In this document: piece after piece, positions 38,193 to 47,582 of the stretch
Numbering within the stretch: the stretch's first letter is position 1
Layout: each line of letters opens with the position of its first letter
Assembly: GCA_025355995.1 (NCBI GenBank)
Contig: JANXYQ010000065.1
Location: 22,462-86,461 of the forward strand
From: Spirochaetaceae bacterium
Lineage (GTDB): Bacteria; Spirochaetota; Spirochaetia; Treponematales; Rectinemataceae
DNA length: 64,000 nt
Reading direction: 5' to 3'
Made by a program: the position numbers and the translations under genes
The notes under the pieces: generated by a model
What the model was told of the DNA's origin: nothing
Databases searched by the model: none
What the model saw: the letters and a program-made list of their open reading frames with translations, nothing else

Positions 38193-38759
38193 ATGCAGCG
38201 TTGCCACTGGTGCGGGGAGGATCCCCTCTACGTCGCTTATCACGATACGGAATGGGGAGTTCCCCTCCATGACGAGGCGAAGCATTTCGAGTTCCTCCTC
38301 CTCGAGACGCAGCAGGCGGGTTTATCTTGGAGATGCATCCTTGGAAAGCGAGAGTCTTTCCGCAAAGCCTTCGCCGGCTTCGACCCGGCGAAGATAGCGC
38401 GTTTCACGGCTGCAAGGGTCGAGAAGCTCCTAGGCGATCCTGGGATAATTCGGAATAGGCGCAAGATCGAGGCGGCGATAAAGAACGCCAGGGCTTTCCT
38501 CGCGACTGCCGAGGAATTCGGGTGCTTCGATTCTTACATATGGCGCTTCGTCGACGGGAAACCTGTCGTAAACGCCTGGCGCGACGATTCCAGGATACCC
38601 GTCACCTCTTCGGTCTCGGACGCCCTAGCCGCGGATCTCAAGTCAAGGGGGTTCGGTTTCGTAGGCTCGACGACGATGTACGCCCATATGCAGGCTATCG
38701 GCATGATCAACGATCACGCGAGGGAATGCTTCCGCTGGAGAGAGCTCGGCGGAAGGTAG
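38193..38759 (+). CDS. tag: DNA-3-methyladenine glycosylase I
   Basis: Removes 3-methyladenine from alkylated DNA. From ATG 38193 it is 188 residues, almost the same as E. coli Tag (187), which is why it is chosen over ATGs at 38163 and further upstream. The zinc-binding RCHWCGEDPLYVAYHDTEWG region, LLLETQQAGLSW with the catalytic Glu, and the C-terminal MINDHARECFRW with the His and Cys zinc ligands are all present. A nitroreductase-like gene follows by 11 nt. Confidence 0.93.
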   Translation: MQRCHWCGEDPLYVAYHDTEWGVPLHDEAKHFEFLLLETQQAGLSWRCILGKRESFRKAFAGFDPAKIARFTAARVEKLLGDPGIIRNRRKIEAAIKNARAFLATAEEFGCFDSYIWRFVDGKPVVNAWRDDSRIPVTSSVSDALAADLKSRGFGFVGSTTMYAHMQAIGMINDHARECFRWRELGGR

Positions 38760-38770
38760 AAGGAGACAGG

Positions 38771-39652
38771 ATGGAAATCGGATTGAGTGCGATAAAGGCG
38801 AGGACCTCGGTCCGAACCTTCGATGGTATGGCGCTGACGTCGGAAGAAGAGTCGGCTATTCGCTCGGCTTTCGCCGAGGCCGTTCCCGGGCCCTTCGGCG
38901 CGGCTCCGCGCTTCCTCCTCGCCTCGCGCGACGCGATCGAGGACGAGGCCGCCCGCGCGACCTCCGTCAAGGGAGGCGTGAGGATCGGTACGTACGGGAT
39001 GATCGTGGGCCCCCGCTCGTTCATCGCGGGGGTAGTGGCCAAGCGCCCCTTCGCCTGCGTGGATTTCGGCTATTGTCTGGAGGGCATCGTGCTGCGCGCT
39101 ACCGAACTGGGTCTGGGGACCTGTTGGATCGGCGGAGCCTTCGGCCGCGGGGCGATAGCACGCGCCCTAAACGCCGGCAAGGACGAATTCGTGCCCGCCA
39201 CGACGCCGGTGGGACACCCCGCGGGAAAGCCCACCCTGCAGGATCGCCTAGTACGGGGCTCGGCGAGGGCGGGCACGAGGAAGGACGCTGACAAGCTTTT
39301 CTTCGAGCTCGGCGACGGGGGAAAGTTGCTCCCCTCGCGCCAGGCCGGAGTCTGGGCGGAAGTCCTAGAGGCGGTCAGGATCGGTCCTTCCGCCTCGAAC
39401 AAACAGCCCTGGCGCCTCGTGGTAGACAGGAGAAAAGGAGAGGCCCTGCACCTGCTCATGCACGAGGACAAAAATTACAACAATATGCTCGGAGACGTGA
39501 AGCTTCAAGAGATCGATATGGGCATAGCCATGCGCCACGTGGAGGTAGCCGCCCGCTCCCTCGGCCTGATCGGCGCCTGGACGCGCCAAGGCTCGGATCC
39601 GATGGAGCTCGAGGAGCCTAGGAAGTACATTTCTACATTTGCCTTGTCCTGA
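38771..39652 (+). CDS. Nitroreductase-family protein (TM1586-like)
   Basis: A 293-residue protein from the ATG behind AAGGAGACAGG. It resembles two tandem halves of a nitroreductase fold, as in the TM1586-type family. RTSVRTFDGMALT is the flavin-phosphate Arg region, and RIGPSASNKQPWRLVVD is the second FMN contact. LGLGTCWIGGAFGRG lies between them. It should be FMN-dependent and cytoplasmic, with substrate unknown. It is likely cotranscribed with tag, which hints at stress or detoxification. Confidence 0.82.
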   Translation: MEIGLSAIKARTSVRTFDGMALTSEEESAIRSAFAEAVPGPFGAAPRFLLASRDAIEDEAARATSVKGGVRIGTYGMIVGPRSFIAGVVAKRPFACVDFGYCLEGIVLRATELGLGTCWIGGAFGRGAIARALNAGKDEFVPATTPVGHPAGKPTLQDRLVRGSARAGTRKDADKLFFELGDGGKLLPSRQAGVWAEVLEAVRIGPSASNKQPWRLVVDRRKGEALHLLMHEDKNYNNMLGDVKLQEIDMGIAMRHVEVAARSLGLIGAWTRQGSDPMELEEPRKYISTFALS

Positions 39653-39702
39653 GTGATTCGCTAATATAGATATATCCTTATTGACGAAATCCGGAGGCGG
39701 TC

Positions 39703-40233
39703 ATGATTTCCAAGAAAATGGCGGACAGGATAAACGAGCAAATTAATCGCGAGATGTTCTCGGCCTATCTCTATATGGCCATGTCGGCCAGGATGACCGA
39801 AGCAGGTTACCACGGCGTAGGCAAATGGCTCATGGTCCAATACCACGAGGAGATGTTCCATGCCATGAAGTTCTACGGCTACCTCCAAGACCAGGGCTCC
39901 GCGGTGGAGCTCAAGGCCCTTGCCGTACCGAGCTTCAAGGAGACGGGCATAAAGGAGCTTTTCCAGCACGTCCTGGAGCACGAGAAGGGCGTGACGAAGA
40001 GCATCAACGAGATAATGGCCCAGGCTATCGAGGAGAAGGACTACGCCACACAGAGCCTGGCGCAGTGGTATGTAAACGAGCAGATCGAGGAGGAGAAAAA
40101 CGATATGGACATCCTCCAGACGATCGAACTCGTGGGCAACTCGGCCCATGGGCTGTTCCTCGTCAATATCGAGCTGGGCAAGCGCGGACTAGGCGTGCCG
40201 AGCGATTTCACGAAGCTGGGCGGCGGCGACTAG
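39703..40233 (+). CDS. ftnA: Ferritin
   Basis: A 176-residue four-helix iron-storage protein with a ferroxidase centre. Ligands are seen in REMFSAYLYMAM (first Glu), MVQYHEEMFHAMKFYGYL (ExxH), and LAQWYVNEQIEEEKNDMDIL (Glu and Gln). It oxidises Fe(II) and stores it as a mineral in a 24-mer. A CGGAGG site lies 6 nt before the ATG, and a hairpin terminator follows. It is a single-gene unit. Confidence 0.96.
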   Translation: MISKKMADRINEQINREMFSAYLYMAMSARMTEAGYHGVGKWLMVQYHEEMFHAMKFYGYLQDQGSAVELKALAVPSFKETGIKELFQHVLEHEKGVTKSINEIMAQAIEEKDYATQSLAQWYVNEQIEEEKNDMDILQTIELVGNSAHGLFLVNIELGKRGLGVPSDFTKLGGGD

Positions 40234-40255
40234 ACCTCTTTCCCGCGTAAAGCAG

Positions 40256-40293
40256 GCGAGTTCCCGGGCACTTTGCGGGGACTCGCTTTTCTT
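40256..40293 (+). terminator. Rho-independent terminator after ferritin
   Basis: The stem GCGAGTTCCCG pairs with CGGGGACTCGC (one wobble), with a 9-nt loop, and is followed by TTTTCTT. It lies 22 nt after the ferritin stop and just before thrC. Confidence 0.85.
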
Positions 40294-40316
40294 ATAAGCT
40301 GGCCGCGGAGGTTACC

Positions 40317-41867
40317 GTGTACAGAAGCACGAGGTCCGATAGCGCGGCCGTCTCTCCCGAGCGCGCCCTTCTCGATGGCTTGGCTCCCGACGGAGGCTTA
40401 TACGTCCCGGTATCCCTTCCGCGCCTCGAGCCGGCCGCGCTCGGCAACGAGCCGCTATCATACGCGGAGCTCTCCTTCCTCGTACTCCGGCCCTTTTTCC
40501 CGACCTTCGGGGAAGAGGGCTTCAAGGCCGCGTTAGCCGCGCAAGCGGAGCGATTCGTCGGGAGAGCCCCCGCTCCCGTCGTCTTCACGGAGGGGCTCGC
40601 CTTCGCCGAGCTTTACCGCGGCCCGACTCTCGCTTTCAAGGACCTCGCCCTTACCCTCATGGGTCCTCTACTGGGGCTCGCGAAGGAGAGGCTCGGGATA
40701 GACGACGAGATCGTCATCCTTGTCGCGACCTCCGGCGATACGGGGAAAGCGGCTCTCGAAGGCCTAGCCCGTCCAGGGTGGCCGGCCAAGGGAATACGGG
40801 TCGTCGTCTTCTACCCCTCGGAGGGCGTGAGCGCGGTACAGAAGCTGCAGATGACGAGCCACGACGCGCCCGGCGCTACGGTCATCGGGATCAGGGGCAA
40901 CTTCGACGACGCCCAGCGGGGCGTGAAGGCGATTTTCTCGAGCTCCGCGGCGGCGTCTTTCGCGGCGAAGCGCGGAATGCGCCTATCTTCCGCCAACTCG
41001 ATAAACATCGCGCGGCTGCTGCCCCAGATCGTCTACTACGTCTCGTCCTGGCGCGCGATGCGCGACGCCGGCGCGCTCGGGCACGATGGGATAATGGACG
41101 TCGCGGTGCCGACCGGGAATTTCGGCAATATCCTAGCGGCCTGGTATGCGAAAAGCATGGGCTTGCCCATAGGAAGACTTATATGCGCGTCGAACCGCAA
41201 TCGCGTCCTATCCGATTTTTTCGGCGAGGGACGCTACGATAGGAATAGGCCTTTCTATAAAACCGAGAGTCCCTCCATGGATATTTTAGTATCGAGCAAC
41301 CTCGAGCGCCTGGTGTTCGCCGCGACGGCTGAGGACCCAGCCCGGACGGCCGCGCTCATGGGAGAGCTCGCGGAAATGGGAAGTTATGCGCTCTCCGAAA
41401 CGGAGGCAGAGGCTCTCTCGGCTTTCCGGGCCGGTTGGGCGGACGAGGCCGCATCCGGAGCGGCCGCCAAGCGGCTCTTCGAGGGCTCGGGATACCTGGT
41501 CGATCCCCATACGGCCGTGGCTGTCGCGGTCCTCGAGCGAATGCGGAATGAGTCCGGAGAATCCAGGCCTACGCTCGTGACGGCGACGGCTAGCCCCTTC
41601 AAATTTCCGCTGGCTGTGGCGCGGGCCGTCGGATTGGCGCAGGCCGGGGGCGGAGACTCCGCCAGGGAGGATCCGGAGGGCGCGGATGCGCTTCGCGAGC
41701 TGGACGCGGCGGAACGGCTCGCCGTGGCGGCCGGAATCGAGTTGCCTCCCGCGATTCTCGCACTTCGCGGCGCTAGCCAGCTTCATCGAACCGTCATAGA
41801 GGCCTCCGGAATGGGGACCGCATTGGAGGCGGCGCTCTCGAGGCCAGTCGCGGAACTCTCGATATGA
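40317..41867 (+). CDS. thrC: Threonine synthase
   Basis: PLP enzyme that turns O-phosphohomoserine into threonine. It is 516 residues, starting with GTG behind GGAGG. The PLP Lys is in GPTLAFKDLALTLMG, the phosphate-binding region is VATSGDTGKAALEG, and AVPTGNFGNILAAWYAKSMG and KTESPSMDILVSSNLERL are typical of the long class (E. coli/yeast type). Its usual partner, thrB, lies 8 nt downstream but is broken, so the substrate supply is in question. Confidence 0.94.
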   Translation: MYRSTRSDSAAVSPERALLDGLAPDGGLYVPVSLPRLEPAALGNEPLSYAELSFLVLRPFFPTFGEEGFKAALAAQAERFVGRAPAPVVFTEGLAFAELYRGPTLAFKDLALTLMGPLLGLAKERLGIDDEIVILVATSGDTGKAALEGLARPGWPAKGIRVVVFYPSEGVSAVQKLQMTSHDAPGATVIGIRGNFDDAQRGVKAIFSSSAAASFAAKRGMRLSSANSINIARLLPQIVYYVSSWRAMRDAGALGHDGIMDVAVPTGNFGNILAAWYAKSMGLPIGRLICASNRNRVLSDFFGEGRYDRNRPFYKTESPSMDILVSSNLERLVFAATAEDPARTAALMGELAEMGSYALSETEAEALSAFRAGWADEAASGAAAKRLFEGSGYLVDPHTAVAVAVLERMRNESGESRPTLVTATASPFKFPLAVARAVGLAQAGGGDSAREDPEGADALRELDAAERLAVAAGIELPPAILALRGASQLHRTVIEASGMGTALEAALSRPVAELSI

Positions 41868-41875
41868 GCGCGGAC

Positions 41876-42683
41876 ATGAAAAAGTCCGAGTCAGGGCGCC
41901 GGCGATGAGCGCCATGCTCGGACCGGGATTCGATGCCCTCGGGGTAGCGCTATCGATTTTCAATCGTTACGAGGCCGAGGAGGCCGATGCGATCGAGCTC
42001 TCGGGCTGCGACGAGGCCTTCCGCGGCGAGGACTATCTCTTCGTACAGGGATATATGCGGGCCTTGGCCGAGCTGGGCATCCCGTTCCGGTGCCTGCGCG
42101 CGCGCTACGACGCGAAGATCCCCGTGGCCCGAGGCCTGGGCTCGAGCTCGGCGTGCATCGTCGGCGGAATCCTGGCGGCCGACGCGATCCACGGCGGGAG
42201 GATGGGGAGGGCCGCCGTCGTGGACTCCGGCCGCGTTCGGTCCGTTCGCGCTTCGATCAGGGAGGAGTGGTATTCAACGCCCTGGTGCCGCCCTTCGAGC
42301 TCGAGACGGTCAAGGCCCGCGCGGCCCTCCCCGCGACCCTTCCCTTCAAGGACGCCGCCTCCTTCATCGCTCGGGATTACGAGACCTTGGGCGTAGCCTG
42401 CAAGGATCGCCTTCACGAGGACTACCGCGCCCCCCTCATCCCGGGGTTCCAGGAGGTCGCGGCAGCCGCGCGGGCGGCCGGGGCGCTCGTCGTGTTCCTG
42501 AGCGGCGCGGGTCCCACCGTCATGGCAATCTGCCGGGCGGGCGACAGCGGCTTCGCCGAGGCCCTCGCTCCCGCCATGCGCGGTCGCGAGGGAGGGGCCT
42601 GGACGCTACTCGAGATGAGGGCCGACGACCAAGGCGCCAGCTTGGAGGCAGAGCCGGGGATTTTCACCTCCTCAGGAAGCTGA
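41876..42683 (+). pseudogene. thrB: Homoserine kinase remnant (frameshifts and internal deletion)
   Basis: The N-terminal frame reads VRVRAPAMSAMLGPGFDALG, then VARGLGSSSACIVGG (GHMP P-loop). The ATG at 41876 (ATGAAAAAGTC) is out of frame with it by one A in the A run. The motif PATSANLGPGFD carries Met in place of Thr and Asn. After IHGGRM the frame is lost. The C-terminal part resumes in another frame as FNALVPPFELETVKAR and FLSGAGPTVMA. About 40-50 codons that should carry EGHPDN and the middle of the fold are missing. No working homoserine kinase can be made from this DNA. Confidence 0.82.
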
Positions 42684-42721
42684 ATTCGGTATACACTGGC
42701 TAAACGCAGACTCAAGACGCA

Positions 42722-44521
42722 ATGACTAAAGATCCGAATTCGATGCGGCGCCTATCTTCCTTCAACCTGGGCTTCCGCCGAGGCCGCTCGAGCAGCCTCA
42801 GGCTCAAGCTGATGGTCTATTTCATCGTAATTCTGTTGCTACCCCTCGTCTCACTCGGGTTAATCGGGCCCTACCTCTACGCCAAGTCCATCGAGCGCGA
42901 GACCACATCCCACATGGCTTCCATGATCGGCCAGGTCAACAAGAATATAGAGTTGCACGTCCACGAGATGGAGCGGCTCATCGACCTCATCGCCAAAACC
43001 GAGGCCGTCTCCTCCTTTTTCGAGAGGGGCACGGCGACGGGCGCCGCCCACGGCGACATTTTGGCGACCTTGACGGCCGTATCGGAGACTCACCCCGAGA
43101 TCGCAGGGGTCCTCGTAGTGGCCGAGGACGATGCGTGGGTAAGCGAGGGATTCTCCCGGACGACCCGCGACCCGCTGACCGAGGAGCGATGGTACGATCT
43201 TGCGAGGGAGAGACCGGGAGACGTCAGGCTCATCGCGAGGCCCATCGGCCGCAATATACGCTCCACCAGGCTCCTGGGCGCCGATGAGGTTGTTTCGATC
43301 GTGAAAGCGGTGACGGGGGTCGCGGACGGCAAGGTCCGCGGGGCGATCCTCATCGACATGAGGCTCTCGACCATAGAAGACCTCTTTACCGACTCCGTAC
43401 TCGGGAAAGGCGGTTTCCTGTTCATCGCCGATTCCAGCGGCGAGCTGGTTTTCGCTCCCGTGAATCGGATCGTCTACAGGATCCCCGCGGAATCGCCGTC
43501 GGGTGAAGCCCCGTCGGCGATCATGAGCGTCGGCGGCACTGATTACCAGGTGCTAGCGCAGCGCTCGCCCTATACCGGCTGGAGGACGCTGGGCGTCTTC
43601 TCCCTCGCCGAGACCTTGAGGGAAGTCCTCTTGATCCGCTATTGGACCTACGTCATCGGCGGCATCACGATGATATTGGCGATCGTAGCCGCCTTCTTCT
43701 TCACTTCTTCGATCGCCAAGCCGGTTCTGGACCTAAGGAGCCTGATGAAGCGAGTCGAGCAAGGCGAATTGTCGGTGCGCTTCTCGGGCGCGCCTAACGA
43801 CGAGATCGGCGAGCTCGGCCTCGGATTCAACGAGATGATCGAGCGCATCCAGAGCTTGATCGACCAAGTCTATTCGGAGCAGCAATCCAAGCGAGACGCC
43901 GAGCTACGCATCCTCCAAGAGCAGATAAAGCCTCATTTCCTCTACAACACCCTGGATACGATACAGTGGATGGCGCAGGAGCATCGCGTCGACGACGTCG
44001 TTTCGATGGTGGGAGCGCTTACGAGCCTCTTCCGCATCGGGCTCAACAAAGGCCGCGAGTTCATCTCGCTGTCCGACGAGATCGAGCACGTGGAGAGCTA
44101 CCTCTGCATCCAGAAAATGCGCTACGAGGACAAATTCGACTACTCGATAGAGTGCGAGCCGTCCCTGCGCTCCCGGCGCGTGCTGAGGCTGATGCTCCAG
44201 CCCTTGGTCGAGAACGCTATCTACCACGGCATCAAGGAGCGGCGGGGCCACGGTACGCTCTCAGTGGAGGCGCGCATCGAGTCGGACGACTTGATCCTAG
44301 CGGTGAAGGACGACGGGGTCGGAATGAGCGGGCCCGTCCTGGCGCAGCTCAACGCCTCGCTGAGCGAGGGAGGGCCAGCCGTCGGGGGCCTGGGCATTCG
44401 CAACGTCCACGAGCGCATCCGCCTCACCTACGGAAGGCCCTACGGATTATCCTTTAGCAGCGTATACGGAGAGGGAACCGTCGTCACCGTCCGCCACCCC
44501 CTGCTCGATTCGGAGGACTGA
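42722..44521 (+). CDS. YesM/LytS-type sensor histidine kinase
   Basis: A 599-residue membrane sensor. A first TM is at about 27-50, a periplasmic Cache-like sensor at about 55-300, a second TM at about 302-325, and a HAMP at about 325-380. The His_kinase motif is QIKPHFLYNTLDTIQWMA, and the HATPase ends with VKDDGVGMSG and GLGIRNVHERIRLTYG. This is the class that controls AraC-type regulators of carbohydrate genes. The response regulator starts 2 nt after its stop, so they form a pair. Ligand detection may involve the fused sugar-binding lipoprotein downstream. Confidence 0.92.
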   Translation: MTKDPNSMRRLSSFNLGFRRGRSSSLRLKLMVYFIVILLLPLVSLGLIGPYLYAKSIERETTSHMASMIGQVNKNIELHVHEMERLIDLIAKTEAVSSFFERGTATGAAHGDILATLTAVSETHPEIAGVLVVAEDDAWVSEGFSRTTRDPLTEERWYDLARERPGDVRLIARPIGRNIRSTRLLGADEVVSIVKAVTGVADGKVRGAILIDMRLSTIEDLFTDSVLGKGGFLFIADSSGELVFAPVNRIVYRIPAESPSGEAPSAIMSVGGTDYQVLAQRSPYTGWRTLGVFSLAETLREVLLIRYWTYVIGGITMILAIVAAFFFTSSIAKPVLDLRSLMKRVEQGELSVRFSGAPNDEIGELGLGFNEMIERIQSLIDQVYSEQQSKRDAELRILQEQIKPHFLYNTLDTIQWMAQEHRVDDVVSMVGALTSLFRIGLNKGREFISLSDEIEHVESYLCIQKMRYEDKFDYSIECEPSLRSRRVLRLMLQPLVENAIYHGIKERRGHGTLSVEARIESDDLILAVKDDGVGMSGPVLAQLNASLSEGGPAVGGLGIRNVHERIRLTYGRPYGLSFSSVYGEGTVVTVRHPLLDSED

Positions 44522-44523
44522 TC

Positions 44524-45723
44524 ATGTGGAAGGTTCTGATAGCCGACGACGAGCCGAAGATACGCCGCGGTCTCAAGGCATTGCTGGCGAGGTGCGGCGG
44601 GGACCTCGAGGTCGTCGCGGAGGCGGAGGACGGCGAGATGGCCTACGACCTGGCGGTGAAACAGAAGCCGGACATTCTGTTCATTGATATCCGCATGCCC
44701 TTCCGGGATGGCCTCGACCTTATCGCCGGCCTCGCGACCGCCTTGCCCGGACGGATCGTGATTATCGTATCCGGCCACGACGAATTCGAATACGCGCAGG
44801 CCGCGATAAAGCTGCAGGTTTTCGACTATATCCTCAAGCCCATAGACGCTGACAGCTTCATAAAAGTCGTCGAGAGGGCGAAGTCAGAACTCGAATCGCG
44901 ACGCGAGGCCGGGAAGTACGCCGCATGGGCGCGGGAACAGCTGGATCGCAATCTACCGGTGCTGCGCGAGCGGTTTTTCAAGGATTGGGTCGGCGGATCC
45001 CTGTCCCGGACAGAGCTCCTCGAGGCCTTCGCCTTCCTGCGGATCGTGATCGGCTCTCCCGCGACCCTCCTTGCCGCGCGCTTCGCGGAAAGGGCGGGCT
45101 ACGGGGGGCCCGGCGGGGATATGGGGAAGCGCCTAGCCCTCGTGGCGATGCGGACCGTGATGGAAGAATCGCTCCCGCCGGGCGGCGCCTATATTTTCGA
45201 GGACGATACGGAAACCATATTCGCGATCGCTCCCGGCTTCGAGAGGGAAGAGCTGTTCGGCATCGTCTCGGGCATAGAGAGGCGGGCCGCGGAGCAGGTG
45301 TACCAGGTGCCCTCGCTCGCCTCGCGAACGGTGCCTGATCCCCTCGAGGGTATCTGCGATGCCTACGAAGCCCTCACCGCCGAGCTCGCGGACGGGGGCA
45401 ACTGCGAGGCCTTCGTCGTGCTCGCGCGCAATTACATCGACAAGCATTACTGGAATCCCGAGCTCTGCCTCGAGGACGCGGCGGCTGAGCTTCAGATCAG
45501 CCCAGGGTACCTTTCCAGGCTGATGAAGAGAGAGACCGGCTTCTCGTTCGTCGAGTACCTCAACCGGACCCGCGTGAAGAAAGCGACTTTCTTGATGAGC
45601 GATCCCTCCGCCAAGGCGTTCGAGGTCGCCGAGCGGGTGGGCTACCGAAGCCAGCATTATTTTAGCCGGGCCTTCAAGAAGGTCACCGGGACCTCGCCGA
45701 CCGACCACAGGAAGGGGGTCTAG
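44524..45723 (+). CDS. YesN-type response regulator with AraC DNA-binding domain
   Basis: A 399-residue regulator. The receiver is at about 1-120, with acidic Asp8/Asp9, phospho-acceptor Asp55 in FIDIRMPFRDG, and the Lys in DYILKPID. A variable middle region follows. The C-terminal AraC domain (about 300-399) has two helix-turn-helices (CLEDAAAELQISPGYLSRLM and EVAERVGYRSQHYFSRAFKK). It is translated right behind the kinase. Probable targets are the adjacent sugar-binding and YtfQ-type transporter genes, by context. Confidence 0.93.
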   Translation: MWKVLIADDEPKIRRGLKALLARCGGDLEVVAEAEDGEMAYDLAVKQKPDILFIDIRMPFRDGLDLIAGLATALPGRIVIIVSGHDEFEYAQAAIKLQVFDYILKPIDADSFIKVVERAKSELESRREAGKYAAWAREQLDRNLPVLRERFFKDWVGGSLSRTELLEAFAFLRIVIGSPATLLAARFAERAGYGGPGGDMGKRLALVAMRTVMEESLPPGGAYIFEDDTETIFAIAPGFEREELFGIVSGIERRAAEQVYQVPSLASRTVPDPLEGICDAYEALTAELADGGNCEAFVVLARNYIDKHYWNPELCLEDAAAELQISPGYLSRLMKRETGFSFVEYLNRTRVKKATFLMSDPSAKAFEVAERVGYRSQHYFSRAFKKVTGTSPTDHRKGV

Positions 45724-45725
45724 GG

Positions 45726-47582
45726 ATGCGCATCCGAGCCTCGGCGCCTGCCGTGGCGCTCGCCGTTCTCGCGGCGGGACTCACGTCCTGCGCGCAGGCT
45801 CCGCGAGAGGCGGGCGTGCGGTACCTCGTGGGCTTCTCGCAGGCCAACCTCACCGAGCCCTGGCGCCTAGCCATGACGGAGGAAGTGAAGCTCGAGGCCG
45901 CGCTCCATCCCGATATAAAGATCATCTACGCCGACGCGGCCGACTCCACGAATCGGCAGATAGACGACGTCCAACGGCTCATGGACTACGGCATAGACCT
46001 CCTCATCATCTCCCCGACCGACTCGCGCGCCCTGACGCCCATCGTGCGCGAGGCCTATTCGAAGGTGCCGGTCATCGTGCTCGACCGTGCGGTGGAGGGC
46101 TACGATTATAGCCTCTTCATCGGGCCCGACAACGAGCGCCTGGGCAGGGAGGCGGGAGGGGTCATCTCGGAGCTGCTCGGCAACCGGGCAGGGACCGTGA
46201 TCGAGGTTCAGGGCAGGTCGGGATCCCCTCCGGCCCTCGCGCGGAGCCACGGCTTGCGCGAGGTCCTGGCGAAGCACCCCAATCTCAAGGTCGTAGATAC
46301 GATCGTGGCCGATTGGCTGCGCGATACAGCCGAGGACAAGGTCGCCGCGCGGATTCGCACGATTCCGGACATAGACGTGATCTTCGCTCAAAACGATGCC
46401 ATGGCCTTCGGCGCCTGGAGGGCGACGAGGGTCGCGGGCAGGCAGGGAATTAAATTCATCGGCATAGACGGCCTGCCTGGGCCGACGGGCGGCATCGAGC
46501 TGGTGCGGAGACACGTTCTGTCCGCGACCTTTACTTGCCCCACGGGCGGCAAAGAGGCCGTGATCTACGCCTTGGACATCCTCCAGCGGAAAGAGGGCAT
46601 ACCCAAGAAAATTTTCTTGAGGCCGGAAAAGGTTACGCCGGATGTCCTGGTTCAGACCCAGGCGGGAGTGCCGCATTCCAAACTCGCCCGCTTGCCTCCG
46701 GGGCGCCGCATCGTCCTGGGCTTCGCCCAGATAGGATCGGAGAGCGAATGGCGGGTCGCCAACACGAAATCCGTCAAGTCGGCAGCGGCCAAGGCCGGGA
46801 TCGAGCTGCTCTTCGAGGACGGGAAGCAGCATCAGGAGAATCAAATCGCCGCGATCCGGTCCTTTATCCGCCGAAAGGTGGACGTCATCGCTTTTTCGCC
46901 GGTGGTGGAGAAGGGATGGGAGGAGGTTCTCCGAGAGGCGAAGGAGGCGGGGATACCGGTGATCCTCTCCGATCGCTCCGTCGACCTCTCCGACGACTCC
47001 CTCTGGCTCACCTTCATGGGGTCCGATTTCGTGGAGGAGGGACGCCGAGCCGGCCGTTGGCTCGTCGAGAACATGAAGGCTTCCGGCCCCGTAAATATTG
47101 TAGAGCTAGTAGGAACCATCGGCTCCGCGCCGGCGATCGATCGCACCATCGGGTTCGCGGAGGTAATCAAGGACTATCCGAATTATAAGGTCATCGCATC
47201 GGAAAGCGGCGATTTCTTGCGGACCCAGGGCTACGATGTCATGAAGAAAATTCTTGCAGGCGAAAGCAGGAAGATAAATGCGGTGTTCGCGCACAACGAC
47301 GATATGGCGATTGGCGCGATCCAGGCGATAGAAGAGGCCGGATTGAAGCCCGGCAAGGACGTGATCATCGTCTCCATCGATGCGGCGCACGGGGCCTTCA
47401 AGGCGATGATCGACGGGAAATTGAGCTGCGCGGTGGAATGCAACCCGCTCCTCGGGCCGCAGCTCATGAAGGCGGTCAAGGATTATATGAGCGGCAAGGA
47501 CCTTCCCATCCGCATGATAACCGCGGAAGGAGTCTTCCCCGCAGCCACCGCCCGCCAGGATATCAAGGGTCGGGAATATTGA
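45726..47582 (+). CDS. Lipoprotein with two fused sugar-binding (Peripla_BP_4) domains
   Basis: A 618-residue exported lipoprotein. The signal ends in the lipobox LTSC with Cys22. Domain 1 (about 31-325) begins YLVGFSQANLTEPWRLAM. Domain 2 (about 330-618) begins IVLGFAQIGSESEWRVANTK and is very like the YtfQ-type protein encoded at 48557, including KQHQENQIAAIRSFIRRKVD and FAHNDDMAIGAIQAIEEAGL. Each half is a full binding protein of normal length, so this is a true tandem fusion. It starts 2 nt after the response regulator and may feed ligand to the kinase or to the transporter. Confidence 0.85.
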   Translation: MRIRASAPAVALAVLAAGLTSCAQAPREAGVRYLVGFSQANLTEPWRLAMTEEVKLEAALHPDIKIIYADAADSTNRQIDDVQRLMDYGIDLLIISPTDSRALTPIVREAYSKVPVIVLDRAVEGYDYSLFIGPDNERLGREAGGVISELLGNRAGTVIEVQGRSGSPPALARSHGLREVLAKHPNLKVVDTIVADWLRDTAEDKVAARIRTIPDIDVIFAQNDAMAFGAWRATRVAGRQGIKFIGIDGLPGPTGGIELVRRHVLSATFTCPTGGKEAVIYALDILQRKEGIPKKIFLRPEKVTPDVLVQTQAGVPHSKLARLPPGRRIVLGFAQIGSESEWRVANTKSVKSAAAKAGIELLFEDGKQHQENQIAAIRSFIRRKVDVIAFSPVVEKGWEEVLREAKEAGIPVILSDRSVDLSDDSLWLTFMGSDFVEEGRRAGRWLVENMKASGPVNIVELVGTIGSAPAIDRTIGFAEVIKDYPNYKVIASESGDFLRTQGYDVMKKILAGESRKINAVFAHNDDMAIGAIQAIEEAGLKPGKDVIIVSIDAAHGAFKAMIDGKLSCAVECNPLLGPQLMKAVKDYMSGKDLPIRMITAEGVFPAATARQDIKGREY

